The notes under the pieces are model-generated. The model had not been told where the DNA came from and searched no databases. It saw nothing but the letters and a program-made list of their open reading frames with translations. Positions 8,403 through 16,597 of a stretch of 42,623 nucleotides of DNA are shown here, in pieces. Made by a program: the position numbers and the translations under genes. This DNA comes from Candidatus Omnitrophota bacterium (GTDB lineage Bacteria > Omnitrophota > Gorgyraeia > Duberdicusellales > 4484-171): assembly GCA_018826075.1 (NCBI GenBank), contig JAHKAJ010000006.1, positions 1 through 42,623 on the forward strand, read 5' to 3'. Numbering within the stretch: the stretch's first letter is position 1; each line of letters opens with the position of its first letter.

Positions 8403-9052
8403 CGGCGCTCTCCGAAAATCGCTGTTCCGATCCTAACTAGATTGGTTCCTTCTTCTACAGCTACCTTCCAGGAAGAGCTCATCCCCATAGAAAGATAACG
8501 CCAATCAAGCTTTGAGCCGTAAGTTTTCTTTATCTGTTCAAATGAATCCTTAGTTTTCTTAAAATACGGCCTTAAACCCTCTACATCATCTAACCAAGGC
8601 CCCATGGTCATCAAACCCATTGGTTTAAGATTAGAAAAAACTAAGATCTGTTTTAAAAATTTTTCTGCTGCTTCAGGTAAAATACCCGCTTTCTGCAGCT
8701 CGCCAGCTGAATTTACTTCGATCAACACCGGCATAAACTTATTTATCCGTTTGCACTCTTGGTCCAAAATACCGGCTAACTCTAAAGAATCCAGGGTCTC
8801 AATCATATCAAATATTCCAACTGCAGCTTTGGCCTTATTTTTCTGAAGATGGCCGATAAGATGCCATTTTACATCACGGCCGACAACCGCCACTTTATCC
8901 TTAGCCTCTTTGACATAATTCTCGCCGATAATTCTGGCGCCGGCTGAAATCGCCGCTTTTATTTCATCAACCGACCGCTCTTTAGCAGCAGCAACTAACT
9001 CCACTCCCGGCGGCAATTGGCTTAGAATATTTTGGAAATTTTCTTTAATCAT
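8399..9052 (-). CDS. yggS: YggS-type pyridoxal-phosphate homeostasis protein
   Basis: 217 aa, near the usual 225-235. Members carry PLP on a lysine in an alanine-racemase-like TIM barrel and buffer PLP and amino acid pools; no catalysis has been established for the family. The PLP lysine is K24 (VAAAKERS). The family motifs GENYVKEA, WHLIGHLQKNK, IEVNSAGE, LMTMGP, LSMGMSSSW and VRIGTAIFG are present. It overlaps its neighbours by 4 bp on both sides, so the three genes are translationally coupled. Confidence 0.92.
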   Translation of the reverse strand: MIKENFQNILSQLPPGVELVAAAKERSVDEIKAAISAGARIIGENYVKEAKDKVAVVGRDVKWHLIGHLQKNKAKAAVGIFDMIETLDSLELAGILDQECKRINKFMPVLIEVNSAGELQKAGILPEAAEKFLKQILVFSNLKPMGLMTMGPWLDDVEGLRPYFKKTKDSFEQIKKTYGSKLDWRYLSMGMSSSWKVAVEEGTNLVRIGTAIFGERR

Positions 9053-9813
9053 CTGATCCGGGCTCCTGAAGCCTTAAATTCTTTTTTTCCGTCGTAGTAA
9101 TCGGATACTATCTCAATATCCTTGCCGATAACTCGCTTTATCTGAGCTAGCCGCTCAGGATCAGTAAGTTTAAACTTTCTTTTACCCGGCCGCACCGGAA
9201 GATTAAGCTGGACTTTATCGGGCTTTATCTTGGCAATGATTTTTTTTAATTTTTTAGCCTGAGAAAGGCTGTCATTAATTCCTCTCACTAACATCACTTC
9301 CAACCAAATCTCCCCCTTAAACTCCTTACGCAGTTTGATCAAGCCCTGGATAATTTTGGTTAAACTAACTCCCTTGAGGGGATGATTGATCTTGCGAAAA
9401 GTCTTTGCGTCGACGGCATCCAGAGAAGGAACGATTAAATCAAACCCCTTTAACTCCTCTCTTACTTTTTTTCGGTAAAGCAAAGATGAGTTAGTGATCA
9501 AACAAAGGCGGTATTTATTACCACTGACTTTTTTTATGGCTTTGATTATCTGATCCAAATTCTCATGAAGGGTCGGCTCGCCGGAACCGGAAAAGGTGAT
9601 AAAGTCTATACGTGGTTTTTTACTGATTATCTGGGCCAGTTCTTTTTTAAGCTTGATTAGATTAACCCGCGATACTCTTTGACTGTAACGGGTTTTACTC
9701 CGGCCCAGTTGACAATAAACACAGTCAAAGGAGCAAGTTTTCTCAGAGAACAAATCCAAGCCTAAAGATTTTCCCAGCCGGCGCGAGGCCACTGGCCCAT
9801 AAAAATAACCCAT
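9049..9813 (-). CDS. Radical SAM protein, COG0731 type
   Basis: 254 aa. The 4Fe-4S ligands are C27, C31 and C34 (CSFDCVYC). ITFSGSGEPTLHENL and CLITNSSLL mark the SAM-binding barrel, and VPSLDAVDAKTFRKINHP is typical of COG0731. Archaeal members include the wyosine enzyme Taw1; the bacterial ones are uncharacterised. GGGAG lies about 9 nt before the ATG. First gene of a four-gene unit (radical SAM, yggS, MBL, lipoprotein) with a promoter candidate at 9840-9867. Confidence 0.85.
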   Translation of the reverse strand: MGYFYGPVASRRLGKSLGLDLFSEKTCSFDCVYCQLGRSKTRYSQRVSRVNLIKLKKELAQIISKKPRIDFITFSGSGEPTLHENLDQIIKAIKKVSGNKYRLCLITNSSLLYRKKVREELKGFDLIVPSLDAVDAKTFRKINHPLKGVSLTKIIQGLIKLRKEFKGEIWLEVMLVRGINDSLSQAKKLKKIIAKIKPDKVQLNLPVRPGKRKFKLTDPERLAQIKRVIGKDIEIVSDYYDGKKEFKASGARIR

Positions 9814-9839
9814 AGTTAAACTCCCTATTTTTCAGTGCT

Positions 9840-9867
9840 ATTATAGATAAAATATGCAATAAATCAA
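9840..9867 (-). promoter_or_regulatory. Promoter of the radical SAM-yggS-MBL-lipoprotein unit
   Basis: TTGATT (9862-9867) and TATAAT (9840-9845) with a 16-nt spacer on the minus strand, followed by a leader of about 25 nt with GGGAG. Confidence 0.6.
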
Positions 9868-9923
9868 GGATTTATGCGACGTTCCCAAAGGCCATTTTCT
9901 TTCAAAAATCTCAAAAAAAGTGG

Positions 9924-9929
9924 TATAAT
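9924..9929 (+). promoter_or_regulatory. Extended -10 promoter candidate upstream of the plus-strand pseudopilin
   Basis: TGGTATAAT, with a weak -35 (TTTCAA, 9900-9905). The leader would be about 120 nt. It contains an 18-codon ORF from 9936 with no supporting signal. Confidence 0.4.
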
Positions 9930-10055
9930 TTACCTATGAACCCTACAAATCGTCAGAAAACACGGCTGCCGTCTATTAATTGTTATGTGTAAAATAAATA
10001 AATGCCCGAGGACAATCGAAAGGTCAAATACAACAAAGTTAAACAGGAGAGACCA

Positions 10056-10685
10056 ATGAGAAAAGGATTTACTCTTATCGAGCTAATTGTTGTCATAGCT
10101 ATTATAGCTGTATTAGCTGCCATAATAGCACCGAATGCATTCAGGGCTATTGAGAAGGCAAAAATGGCGCAGATAGTTTCTAATTTTAAAACTATAAAAA
10201 GCGCTTCATTGTCTTATTACGCTGATGTTGGCTCATTTCCGCCCAACGATGACTGTTATGGCTTAGCATACCCACACGAATACAGTGGCATAGATTTTTT
10301 TGAGAACAAAGCTAGAGAAACAATTGAAAGCGGCTATGCGGGTTGGGTATGCTTTCCCTTGACCAACAATTATCTTGGTTGGGATGGTCCTTATCTAGAA
10401 AGCTGGCCAAGTCCACCCTGGACTTCTGGATCAGCTAGAAGTCAATTTCAATATCAAGGAGGTTGGGCCGATTTTAATAATGACGGTGTTATGGATGAGA
10501 GCGTAGAACTGCATTTTTGGTATGCTAGTGATGACTTCGCAGAAGAAAAATTTTCTCGAATAGATAAAGCTATCGATGATGATAACATAAGTACTGGTAA
10601 CTATATCTCGGGCGCCACTTTTGATCCTTTGGTAGGAGGGTCTAGATGTACTTCTTGCTCATTTTATAAGGCTGCTCTTAATTAG
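10056..10685 (+). CDS. Type II secretion/type IV pilin-like pseudopilin, EF-hand-loop subfamily
   Basis: 209 aa. ATG 10056 is preceded by AGGAGA; an earlier in-frame ATG at 10002 would add 18 residues before the prepilin leader and is rejected. The leader MRKG is cut before F5, with Glu at +5 (FTLIE). The N-terminal helix is like that of the five other pilins here. The globular domain has ADVGSFPP, GWDGPYLESWPSPPW and an EF-hand-like loop D139-x-N141-x-D143-G-x-x-D147-E148. DDDNISTGNY and a Cys pair follow. It is the only pilin of the six with glycine at -1. It belongs with the copy at 32276-32863. Such proteins form pseudopili or pili after cleavage by prepilin peptidase. Confidence 0.88.
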   Translation: MRKGFTLIELIVVIAIIAVLAAIIAPNAFRAIEKAKMAQIVSNFKTIKSASLSYYADVGSFPPNDDCYGLAYPHEYSGIDFFENKARETIESGYAGWVCFPLTNNYLGWDGPYLESWPSPPWTSGSARSQFQYQGGWADFNNDGVMDESVELHFWYASDDFAEEKFSRIDKAIDDDNISTGNYISGATFDPLVGGSRCTSCSFYKAALN

Positions 10686-10800
10686 AATAGGAAGGCAATA
10701 TTGCAATAAAGCAATGAACACATAACAAGGCAATCCACCTGACCTTCCTCGCTGTCTCCTAGGATCGCTGGCTCATCAGACAAATAATTTTTGGGTTAGG

Positions 10801-11811
10801 TTAGAACTGGCCTAAATATTTCTTGAGATTATCTATCTGGGAGCGGGCGGCAAGCAGAGTAAACCCTTCAGTATCGATAAAAAAGACATCCTTTAAACCC
10901 ATCACTAAAATCTTCTTTTTAGGGTTATCTGAATAGACTAGATTATTGTGGCTCTCAGGTAAAAAAACCTTAGCCTTAACCGCGTTAGCAGCTTTATCTT
11001 TAGGCAAAACCTGATAAACCGTATCCCAGGAACCAAAATCTTTCCAGCTAAAATTAGCCCTGGCTAAAGCTCCTTTCTTAGTCTTCTCCATTATCGCCCG
11101 ATCAAAAGGTATATTGTCTATTTTTTTATATAAAGCGCTGATCTTGTTTTTCTTAAAGCTGTTTAGAAAAAAGTTATAGCCGGAATAATATTTTTTGTAT
11201 TCCCCGATTAAAGTATTTAAAGAGGCAATAAAAATCCCACTGTTGTAAAAACAATTGCCTGCGGCAATAAGCCTTTTTGCCCGTTTGAGGTTGGGTTTCT
11301 CGATAAAGCGTTTTATCGGATAAATACCGTGCTTTGCCGGTTTTACCTGAATATAGCCGAAATTAGGCGTCGGCTGTTTAGGCTTAACCCCCAGGGTACA
11401 GACAAACCCTCTGTCGGCTGCCAAAAGAGCCTGATTCAGGGCTTTATAAAACTCGTTTTCCTTACTTATCAAGTGGTCCACCGGAGAAATAATAATATTT
11501 CCTGAAGAATACTTTTCTAATTTTAACAGGGAAAGCAGTATTGCCGCGGCAGTATTGCGGCTGGCCGGCTCAAAAATTATATTGGTTTTTTTAACTGATT
11601 TCAGCCTTAAAAGCTCCTTTTTTTCGTTTTGGTTAGCTACCAAAAAAATATTTTCCCGGGAAGTTATTTTCAGAAATCTTTTTATAGTAAGCTCTAAGGG
11701 GGAAAAACCAAAAACATCCAAAAAATTCTTGCTTTTATACTGAGAAAGCGGCCAAAGTCTTAAAGACCTTCCGCCGCAGAGAATCAAAACTAAAGGTTTT
11801 TTACTGTTCAT
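10801..11811 (-). CDS. manC: Mannose-1-phosphate guanylyltransferase
   Basis: 336 aa, single nucleotidyltransferase domain without the isomerase half of bifunctional ManC/AlgA. It makes GDP-mannose from GTP and mannose 1-phosphate for surface polysaccharide or glycosylation. The signature is ILCGGRSLRLWPLS (residues 10-23), where the more usual first residues are LAGG. FEPASRNTAAAI, ISPVDHLI, FGYIQ, FIEKPN, NSGIFI and SWKDFGSWD are all in family positions. AAAGGA precedes the ATG. It overlaps the end of the upstream propeller gene by 11 bp. Confidence 0.9.
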   Translation of the reverse strand: MNSKKPLVLILCGGRSLRLWPLSQYKSKNFLDVFGFSPLELTIKRFLKITSRENIFLVANQNEKKELLRLKSVKKTNIIFEPASRNTAAAILLSLLKLEKYSSGNIIISPVDHLISKENEFYKALNQALLAADRGFVCTLGVKPKQPTPNFGYIQVKPAKHGIYPIKRFIEKPNLKRAKRLIAAGNCFYNSGIFIASLNTLIGEYKKYYSGYNFFLNSFKKNKISALYKKIDNIPFDRAIMEKTKKGALARANFSWKDFGSWDTVYQVLPKDKAANAVKAKVFLPESHNNLVYSDNPKKKILVMGLKDVFFIDTEGFTLLAARSQIDNLKKYLGQF

Positions 11812-13261
11812 TGAGTTCCTTTACTCTTTTAGAAAAATATCCGCCGCTATAGCCATCAATCATAGCAGTTAATTCTTCCAAACGCAACTTCTTTAGAAAC
11901 AGTTCCTCCTCAGGCAAAGCGCTTTCGGCAATTTCTCTTTTAAGGCGTAAACGCTCAAAGTAAACCCGGTTTATTTCATCAAGAATATCAAGACGCAGTT
12001 GAGTATTCAGGCGGGCCCGGGTATCCACATCATCTTCATAAGAATTCCAGATTAAATCACCAACGTCCCATTTAAGATTTATTCCCCAATCTTGAGGGCC
12101 AACCTGAACACGGTCATAAGAAGCTCCCAAGGCTGTAGTAACTGTCTTATCATAATCCAAACTTATCTCAGGAAACAATGCCCTATATTTCAAAGCATTG
12201 CTCCATTGCTTTATTTTGTCGGGATGAACTTCATTATACTTCAAGACTATCTGCTGGATTTCATTGATTGACGGCTCCTTGGCTGTTGATATTTCTAAAC
12301 CTTTTAGCTGAGAAGCAGCAGTAAAGTAATCTGCGCTGTATAAACCTTTGGCCGTGGATAAATAGATCTTTCCTTCGGGAGTAAAATCCGCCCAAAAGAT
12401 ATAAGAAGAACTTAAGCCTTCAAAAATCTGCTCTAAGGAATTTTTTTTAAAATTAACTTTAAAAAAACCCTTGGTTGTCCCTAGATATAAGCTGTCGTCT
12501 TGGAGCCGAGTTTGGGTAATACAGTTAATTAAAAGGTTTCCCAGGCCGCCGATGTAAACTTTCTGCCAGTTTTTTCCTAGATCCAAAGATTTATACAAGC
12601 CGCGGCTGGTTCCCATCCAGAGGCGGTTTTTATCAAATAAATCGGCCTTGATAACCTGGGCGATCAAGGCCTGAGAATCTTCTTCCTGATCCTGGCGCAT
12701 CAGGAATAAACGTTTAAGGTTATCCACACCCTTAAGAAGATATACCCCCTTATCGGTAGCCAAATATAAATCATCAGCCTTACCTTCAATCCAATAAACC
12801 GAGGCATCGCTTAAATTTTTCGGCTTGCGCCAAACTAAAGTATCTTCCAAAGCCAAATAAAATCCCTGGCTGGTCCCGATATAGAGTTTATCCTGATGCC
12901 GGCAGGCAGTGTAAATCCGCTCTTCGTCCTGAGCGGTAAATAACTCCTCCAACTTTCCGTCCCAGCGGTAAAGATGGCGGCTGGTTACAATATAGGTTAG
13001 ATTAGCTAAATAAGGGTCGAAAAAGAGATGCTGGACTTCTTCGTCTTTAAACACCGACAACTTGCTGAAAGTCTGCCCGGAATCCTGGCTTTGGTATAAA
13101 GAGTTTTTGGAAGCGACGTAAATCAGGGAGGGGGTGAAAGGAGAAATCACTGCCCGTTTGATCTGGCTACTCTCCAAATCACCAACCGGCTTAAACAGGG
13201 CGTAAGAATACGGCAAAGGAAGAATGAAAAGGAGAAAGATTAAAAGCAGTGACTTTCTCAT
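11801..13261 (-). CDS. Secreted beta-propeller (photosystem-assembly/BNR-like) protein
   Basis: 486 aa from ATG 13261, where the signal peptide MRKSLLLIFLLFILPLPYSYA begins; a longer frame would run through the tRNA-Phe gene and is rejected. Residues ~25-340 hold repeated blades of the form YVASKNSLYQSQDSGQTFSKL and LWMGTSRGLYKSLDLGKNW, as in Ycf48/BNR propellers. The C-terminal ~130 residues are helical and charged (DYDKTVTTALGASYDRVQVG, LRLDILDEINRVYFERLRLK) and may form a coiled coil. No enzymatic motif was seen. It is cotranscribed with manC and lies 14 bp downstream of tRNA-Phe. Confidence 0.75.
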   Translation of the reverse strand: MRKSLLLIFLLFILPLPYSYALFKPVGDLESSQIKRAVISPFTPSLIYVASKNSLYQSQDSGQTFSKLSVFKDEEVQHLFFDPYLANLTYIVTSRHLYRWDGKLEELFTAQDEERIYTACRHQDKLYIGTSQGFYLALEDTLVWRKPKNLSDASVYWIEGKADDLYLATDKGVYLLKGVDNLKRLFLMRQDQEEDSQALIAQVIKADLFDKNRLWMGTSRGLYKSLDLGKNWQKVYIGGLGNLLINCITQTRLQDDSLYLGTTKGFFKVNFKKNSLEQIFEGLSSSYIFWADFTPEGKIYLSTAKGLYSADYFTAASQLKGLEISTAKEPSINEIQQIVLKYNEVHPDKIKQWSNALKYRALFPEISLDYDKTVTTALGASYDRVQVGPQDWGINLKWDVGDLIWNSYEDDVDTRARLNTQLRLDILDEINRVYFERLRLKREIAESALPEEELFLKKLRLEELTAMIDGYSGGYFSKRVKELNEQ

Positions 13262-13275
13262 CAAAAAAATTAATA

Positions 13276-13348
13276 TGGCGAGGGAGGGAATTGAACCCCC
13301 CACGCAGGGATTTTCAGTCCCTCGCTCTACCAACTGAGCTACCTCGCC
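13276..13348 (-). tRNA. tRNA-Phe (GAA)
   Basis: 73 nt; the 7-bp acceptor stem is GGCGAGG/CCTCGCC. The D arm is GCTCAGTTGGTAGAGC. The anticodon arm AGGGA-CTGAAAA-TCCCT gives anticodon GAA. The T arm is GGGGG-TTCAATT-CCCTC-like. The discriminator is A, and CCA is not encoded. A copy of its promoter and first 36 nt is at 15148-15242. Confidence 0.95.
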
Positions 13349-13378
13349 AGTTAAAAAATAACAAATAGCAGTGAGGAA

Positions 13379-13407
13379 ATTATAACAGCGGCAGCGGTTT
13401 TAAGCAA
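13379..13407 (-). promoter_or_regulatory. tRNA-Phe promoter
   Basis: TTGCTT (13402-13407), 17-nt spacer, TATAAT (13379-13384) on the minus strand. The leader to the tRNA 5' end is about 24 nt. The duplicated copy at 15215-15242 keeps both boxes. Confidence 0.65.
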
Positions 13408-13421
13408 GTAGTTTTTGACAC

Positions 13422-13451
13422 CCTCGGGGGGTGGCGAAGCGCGGTTGGAGT
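13422..13451 (+). repeat. Dispersed repeat, copy 2
   Basis: CCTCGGGGGGTGGCGAAGCG followed by CGGTTGGAGT is the inverse of 6001-6029, with one base substitution and one extra G. The nested hairpin of the first copy is missing here, so this is a partial or solo copy. It lies between the tRNA-Phe promoter and the protease 3' end. Confidence 0.65.
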
Positions 13452-13550
13452 CACATGATAGCTCTATACTAGGGGTTAGTCAAATAGAAAAGAGAAAATT
13501 TAATTGTCGCGGGTCAATAATTAAAGTTGGAAGGGTAAGCTAGCCAACAT

Positions 13551-14894
13551 TTATTTCATTAACTTCTTTATCTCCTGGAGTTTTTCTTTAGTCCGAAGCA
13601 ACATTACATCTTCCAATCCTATTCCCGCATCCACAACAGCTTGAGGAACAATTCCCGCTTCAAGCAACTCTATCGCTTTTTGATATGCTTTGGCTGCAGC
13701 CGGTAAATCCCCTACATGCATAGCCAATGCATCACCGATGGAAATATAGTTGGTGCAATTAAACGGTATTATTCCACTTAATTTCTTAGCATAGAAGAGA
13801 ACTTTTTCGTAATCATTAAGTATTCCCCAGGCCTTAAGAGCCTGGCTAAGCATATCTTGGTCGTTTGGTATAATTTCTAAATATTTTGACATAGCTTCTG
13901 CAGCCTTCCTAGTAGCCTCTAATTCCGCCTCAGTTTCAGTAAACTTTGAAAAATCACCGCCGGCTCTTGCTAACCGCTCAACCATAGGGGCCAATACTGT
14001 CTCATTGTATTGTAAAACCTCCTTCCGGTAGGGTTCTGCCCGATTTACATCTTCTAGATAACTAACAAATGACAATTTTATTGTTTTAGAAATAAAAGGT
14101 TTTATTTCATTAATATCTAAAGCAAAATTTATATTTCGTGCATAAATCATTCCAGCAGTAACGATACCGACAATTTCTCCCTTTGAATTTATTAGCGGAC
14201 TACCACTATAACCGGGTGATATCGGAGCAGTAAACTGGAGCCAGTTACGATTAATCTCCTTTCTCCAGCCAGAAACTACCCCCTCGCTAAAAGAATACCC
14301 TAAACCTGAAGGATCAGCAATGCAGTAAATCTTTTCGCCTTTCTCTGTTGAATCTAAATCAACTAAAGAAACAGTTGGCAAATCCTTAGCCTTAATTTTT
14401 AAAATGCAAATGTCACGCTCTACATCTTGGTAAATGAATCCCTCCACAGGATAGTTTCTGCCATCTTTCAATTTTACACTGGTAATAGGTGCATTTTTTA
14501 TAACGTGTTGGTTAGTAACTACCACTCCTTGGCTATCGATAATGAACCCACTGCCCAAGGGTTTTTCTCCTCCTAAGCTCGATCTCTGAAAAATATGGAC
14601 GACGGCTGGACTTACTAAAGAAAAAATATCTTGCGGTGTTTTTGGCTCCCCCCTTAAAGATGAAGAAGTAAGCTGATTTTTCGAAATATCAATATCTTGA
14701 CCATCGATGGACTCAATATCGTCATAATAATATGTCAAGACAGCGCCCATAAAATTAATCTTCACTGAACCTTCAAGTCTTTCAACAATTAGAGCCTCAA
14801 TTATCCTTCCGTCTTTAAGTTTAATGGTTTCGGCAAGAGATATTGGTGGGTCGAGTACTAATAGAACTAACAATAAAACTATGATTTTCTTCAT
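13551..14894 (-). CDS. Secreted trypsin-like (S1C) protease with N-terminal LKDG domain and TPR-like tail
   Basis: 447 aa from ATG 14894, chosen because the signal peptide MKKIIVLLLVLLVLDPPISL starts there; a frame opening at 14954 would begin upstream of the promoter. Residues 22-66 form a small beta domain (ETIKLKDGRIIEA...IESIDG) that also occurs in the TPR protein at 19503-20333. The protease domain has the triad H130 (TNQHV), D161 (ERDICILK) and S230 (PGYSGSP), as in DegP/HtrA relatives, but no PDZ domain. The C-terminal ~170 residues look like helical repeats. It has its own promoter and lies between two copies of tRNA-Phe sequence. Confidence 0.88.
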   Translation of the reverse strand: MKKIIVLLLVLLVLDPPISLAETIKLKDGRIIEALIVERLEGSVKINFMGAVLTYYYDDIESIDGQDIDISKNQLTSSSLRGEPKTPQDIFSLVSPAVVHIFQRSSLGGEKPLGSGFIIDSQGVVVTNQHVIKNAPITSVKLKDGRNYPVEGFIYQDVERDICILKIKAKDLPTVSLVDLDSTEKGEKIYCIADPSGLGYSFSEGVVSGWRKEINRNWLQFTAPISPGYSGSPLINSKGEIVGIVTAGMIYARNINFALDINEIKPFISKTIKLSFVSYLEDVNRAEPYRKEVLQYNETVLAPMVERLARAGGDFSKFTETEAELEATRKAAEAMSKYLEIIPNDQDMLSQALKAWGILNDYEKVLFYAKKLSGIIPFNCTNYISIGDALAMHVGDLPAAAKAYQKAIELLEAGIVPQAVVDAGIGLEDVMLLRTKEKLQEIKKLMK

Positions 14895-14913
14895 GGTTAC
14901 TTTCTTTAAAATT

Positions 14914-14942
14914 ATTATATCACTTCTAAAAGGATTCTGCAA
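14914..14942 (-). promoter_or_regulatory. Protease promoter
   Basis: TTGCAG (14937-14942), 17-nt spacer, extended -10 TGATATAAT (box 14914-14919). The -10 to ATG distance is 19 nt, with AAAGAAAG as a weak ribosome-binding site. Confidence 0.65.
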
Positions 14943-15147
14943 AATCTGCTTCACGCACCAAAAACAGTCCTTATAACTACACCCATAAGTAAATTGGGAA
15001 AGGCGATCAGGCAGGGATTTTCGCTCTTTTGTGCATTAGGGGCGTGATGTTAATGAATGACCTTTTGGATATAGCTCAGGTGGGATTAAATTATGTTTGC
15101 TAGACGCGGACCCAACAAATATAATTTTTGCTGTCGCAAAAGTTGGG
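14943..15147. other. Gene-free spacer with tRNA-like scraps and a hairpin
   Basis: No ORF can be supported here. GGATATAGCTCAGGTGGGA near 15067-15085 on the plus strand resembles a tRNA 5' end and D arm without the rest. ACCCAAC (from ~15111) and GTTGGGT (to ~15148) enclose TTTTGC-TGTC-GCAAAA, giving a nested hairpin that abuts the truncated tRNA-Phe copy. The stretch reads as recombination debris between the protease and the duplicated tRNA sequence. Confidence 0.4.
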
Positions 15148-15242
15148 TTCAGTCCCTCGCTCTACCAACTGAGCTACCTCGCCAGTTAAAAAAATACCAA
15201 ATAGCAGTGAGAGAATTATAACATAGCCGATATTTTAGGCAA
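15148..15242 (-). pseudogene. Truncated tRNA-Phe copy: promoter plus 5' half
   Basis: 15148-15183 is identical to nucleotides 1-36 of tRNA-Phe, from the 5' end through the anticodon. The upstream ~45 bp match the intact locus with few changes, and the promoter is kept (TTGCCT 15237-15242, 16-nt spacer, TATAAT 15215-15220). The sequence diverges abruptly after the anticodon. It cannot make a tRNA, but a short transcript is possible. Confidence 0.85.
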
Positions 15243-15321
15243 GGAAAAATTCAGATAGGGTTAAAAAAGAAAAGGGTAAATTAACCTATGTGACGATTTA
15301 CTAGTAAATTTTAACTGTTAA

Positions 15322-15927
15322 TCAAAAACCAACTAAACGCCAAATATAATCACCGCCGGAACCCGCCATGAAAGCGCCACCGGTTGGATAAGTTAGGTCT
15401 CCATCATCCAGATGGTCATCCATTCTTTGTGCCGTCGCAGCAGGTATACCACAAGCGTATCGACAAGCACTAATATCGCTGCAAGGATAACACACCTCCC
15501 AATAATATACAAAAAGTCCGTTTATCCAATGCTGTCGATACATAACATAAGTACCTCCCCAGGGATGCAAACCGTATAATCTGTCAAGATAAGGGCCATC
15601 CCAACCCGGCCAAGAACTATCATTCTGCATCAACTCACTAGGCTGCATATCAGGGGCTCCCGGCCAAGGGAGAGTAGAGGTATCTGGATCAAGATATATT
15701 ATTGACCAGGGCTGCCCGTTCACAATTGGCCCATCATCACCCGGCCAATGCCCAGTGTCAGCATATAAAGCATAAACGGCAGTTTTAAAAGTCTTGGCTT
15801 CAGATTCAGCCTTAGCCACCTTGGCTTTCTCAATGGCCTTAAAGGCATTGGGAGCGATGATTGCCGCCAAGATGGCAATAATGGCGATGACTACTATTAG
15901 TTCGATCAAAGTGAAGGATTTTTTCAT
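15322..15927 (-). CDS. Pseudopilin, HPWGG subfamily
   Basis: 201 aa. The leader MKKS precedes FTLIELIVVIAIIAILAAII and the segment APNAFKAIEKAKVAKA. Serine replaces the usual glycine at -1. The domain has ADTGHWPGDDG, WPGWDGPYLDRLYGLHPWGG, a Cys-rich segment (CYPCSDISACRYACG), then AAQRMDDHLDDGDL; it ends in GSGGDYIWRLVGF. Last of three tandem pilin genes; the spacer to the one upstream is 17 bp and shows no Shine-Dalgarno. Membrane-inserted precursor expected, processed by prepilin peptidase. Confidence 0.88.
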   Translation of the reverse strand: MKKSFTLIELIVVIAIIAILAAIIAPNAFKAIEKAKVAKAESEAKTFKTAVYALYADTGHWPGDDGPIVNGQPWSIIYLDPDTSTLPWPGAPDMQPSELMQNDSSWPGWDGPYLDRLYGLHPWGGTYVMYRQHWINGLFVYYWEVCYPCSDISACRYACGIPAATAQRMDDHLDDGDLTYPTGGAFMAGSGGDYIWRLVGF

Positions 15928-15944
15928 GTAAATACTTTTAAATA

Positions 15945-16553
15945 TTACGGGGTATAGCGGTCTTCATAGTCCCAAAATAATACCCAGTGGATATCATTTG
16001 AACCACGGACATTGCCGGTATTAAGCGGCCAATCTTCAGCATCGTCTACCATTGCATCTAATTTTTGAGCGGCACTTTTCGGCATACGACAACCGTTATT
16101 GGGACCGCTAGGATAGCAAAGATTGTCCATTTCTAAAACTAACTCCTCTATGCCATTTAAGGGACTACTGAAATCTTGCCAACAAGTAAAAGCATAAAAA
16201 CCTCCCCAAGGATGCATTCCAGGAACTTTTTCAACATAAAGGCCGTCCCAGCCCGGCCACTCCTCTGGGTTGTTCCAAAAAGCACTGCTAAAATCATTAG
16301 GATTTGTGTCCAAAGGGTTTAAGCCTGGCATTAAATTCATCTGCGTGCCGCTAATACTACCATCCATAACCCTATGCCCGGTATCAGCATAAAGAGTAAA
16401 AACCGCCGTCTTAAGAACTTTGGCATCACCGATCACCCTTGCAACCTTGGCTTTCTCAATAGCTTTAAAAGCATTGGGAGCAATGATTGCGGCAAGGATG
16501 GCGATGATGGCAATGACCACGATCAGTTCGATGAGAGTGAATACTCTTTTCAT
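15945..16553 (-). CDS. Pseudopilin, HPWGG subfamily
   Basis: 202 aa. The leader MKRV has valine at -1, which is unusual for prepilin peptidase sites. FTLIE and the common N-terminal helix follow, then ADTGHRVMDGS, WPGWDGLYVEKVPGMHPWGG, the Cys pair CYPSGPNNGC, and AAQKLDAMVDDAEDWPLNTG. ATG 16553 is only 6 nt downstream of TATAAT with no Shine-Dalgarno, so the transcript is predicted to be leaderless. It is followed by the pilin at 15927. The globular domain is well diverged from its neighbours although the N-terminus is nearly identical. Confidence 0.88.
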   Translation of the reverse strand: MKRVFTLIELIVVIAIIAILAAIIAPNAFKAIEKAKVARVIGDAKVLKTAVFTLYADTGHRVMDGSISGTQMNLMPGLNPLDTNPNDFSSAFWNNPEEWPGWDGLYVEKVPGMHPWGGFYAFTCWQDFSSPLNGIEELVLEMDNLCYPSGPNNGCRMPKSAAQKLDAMVDDAEDWPLNTGNVRGSNDIHWVLFWDYEDRYTP

Positions 16554-16559
16554 AGTTAA

Positions 16560-16565
16560 ATTATA
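16560..16565 (-). promoter_or_regulatory. Extended -10 promoter, leaderless pilin transcript
   Basis: TGATATAAT on the minus strand, 6 nt before the ATG at 16553. No clear -35. Confidence 0.55.
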
Positions 16566-16597
16566 TCACCACAGACAAGGTTTAGAAACAGAAAAAA

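Noticed and set aside
9936..9992. 18-codon ORF upstream of the 10056 pilin
   Set aside because: No Shine-Dalgarno and no meaningful codon run; most likely untranslated leader.
10002..10055. Longer start for the plus-strand pilin
   Set aside because: It would place 18 hydrophilic residues before the prepilin leader, and AGGAGA sits before the later ATG.
13262..13333. Longer N-terminus of the propeller gene
   Set aside because: The extra codons are tRNA-Phe sequence; the signal peptide starts at 13261.
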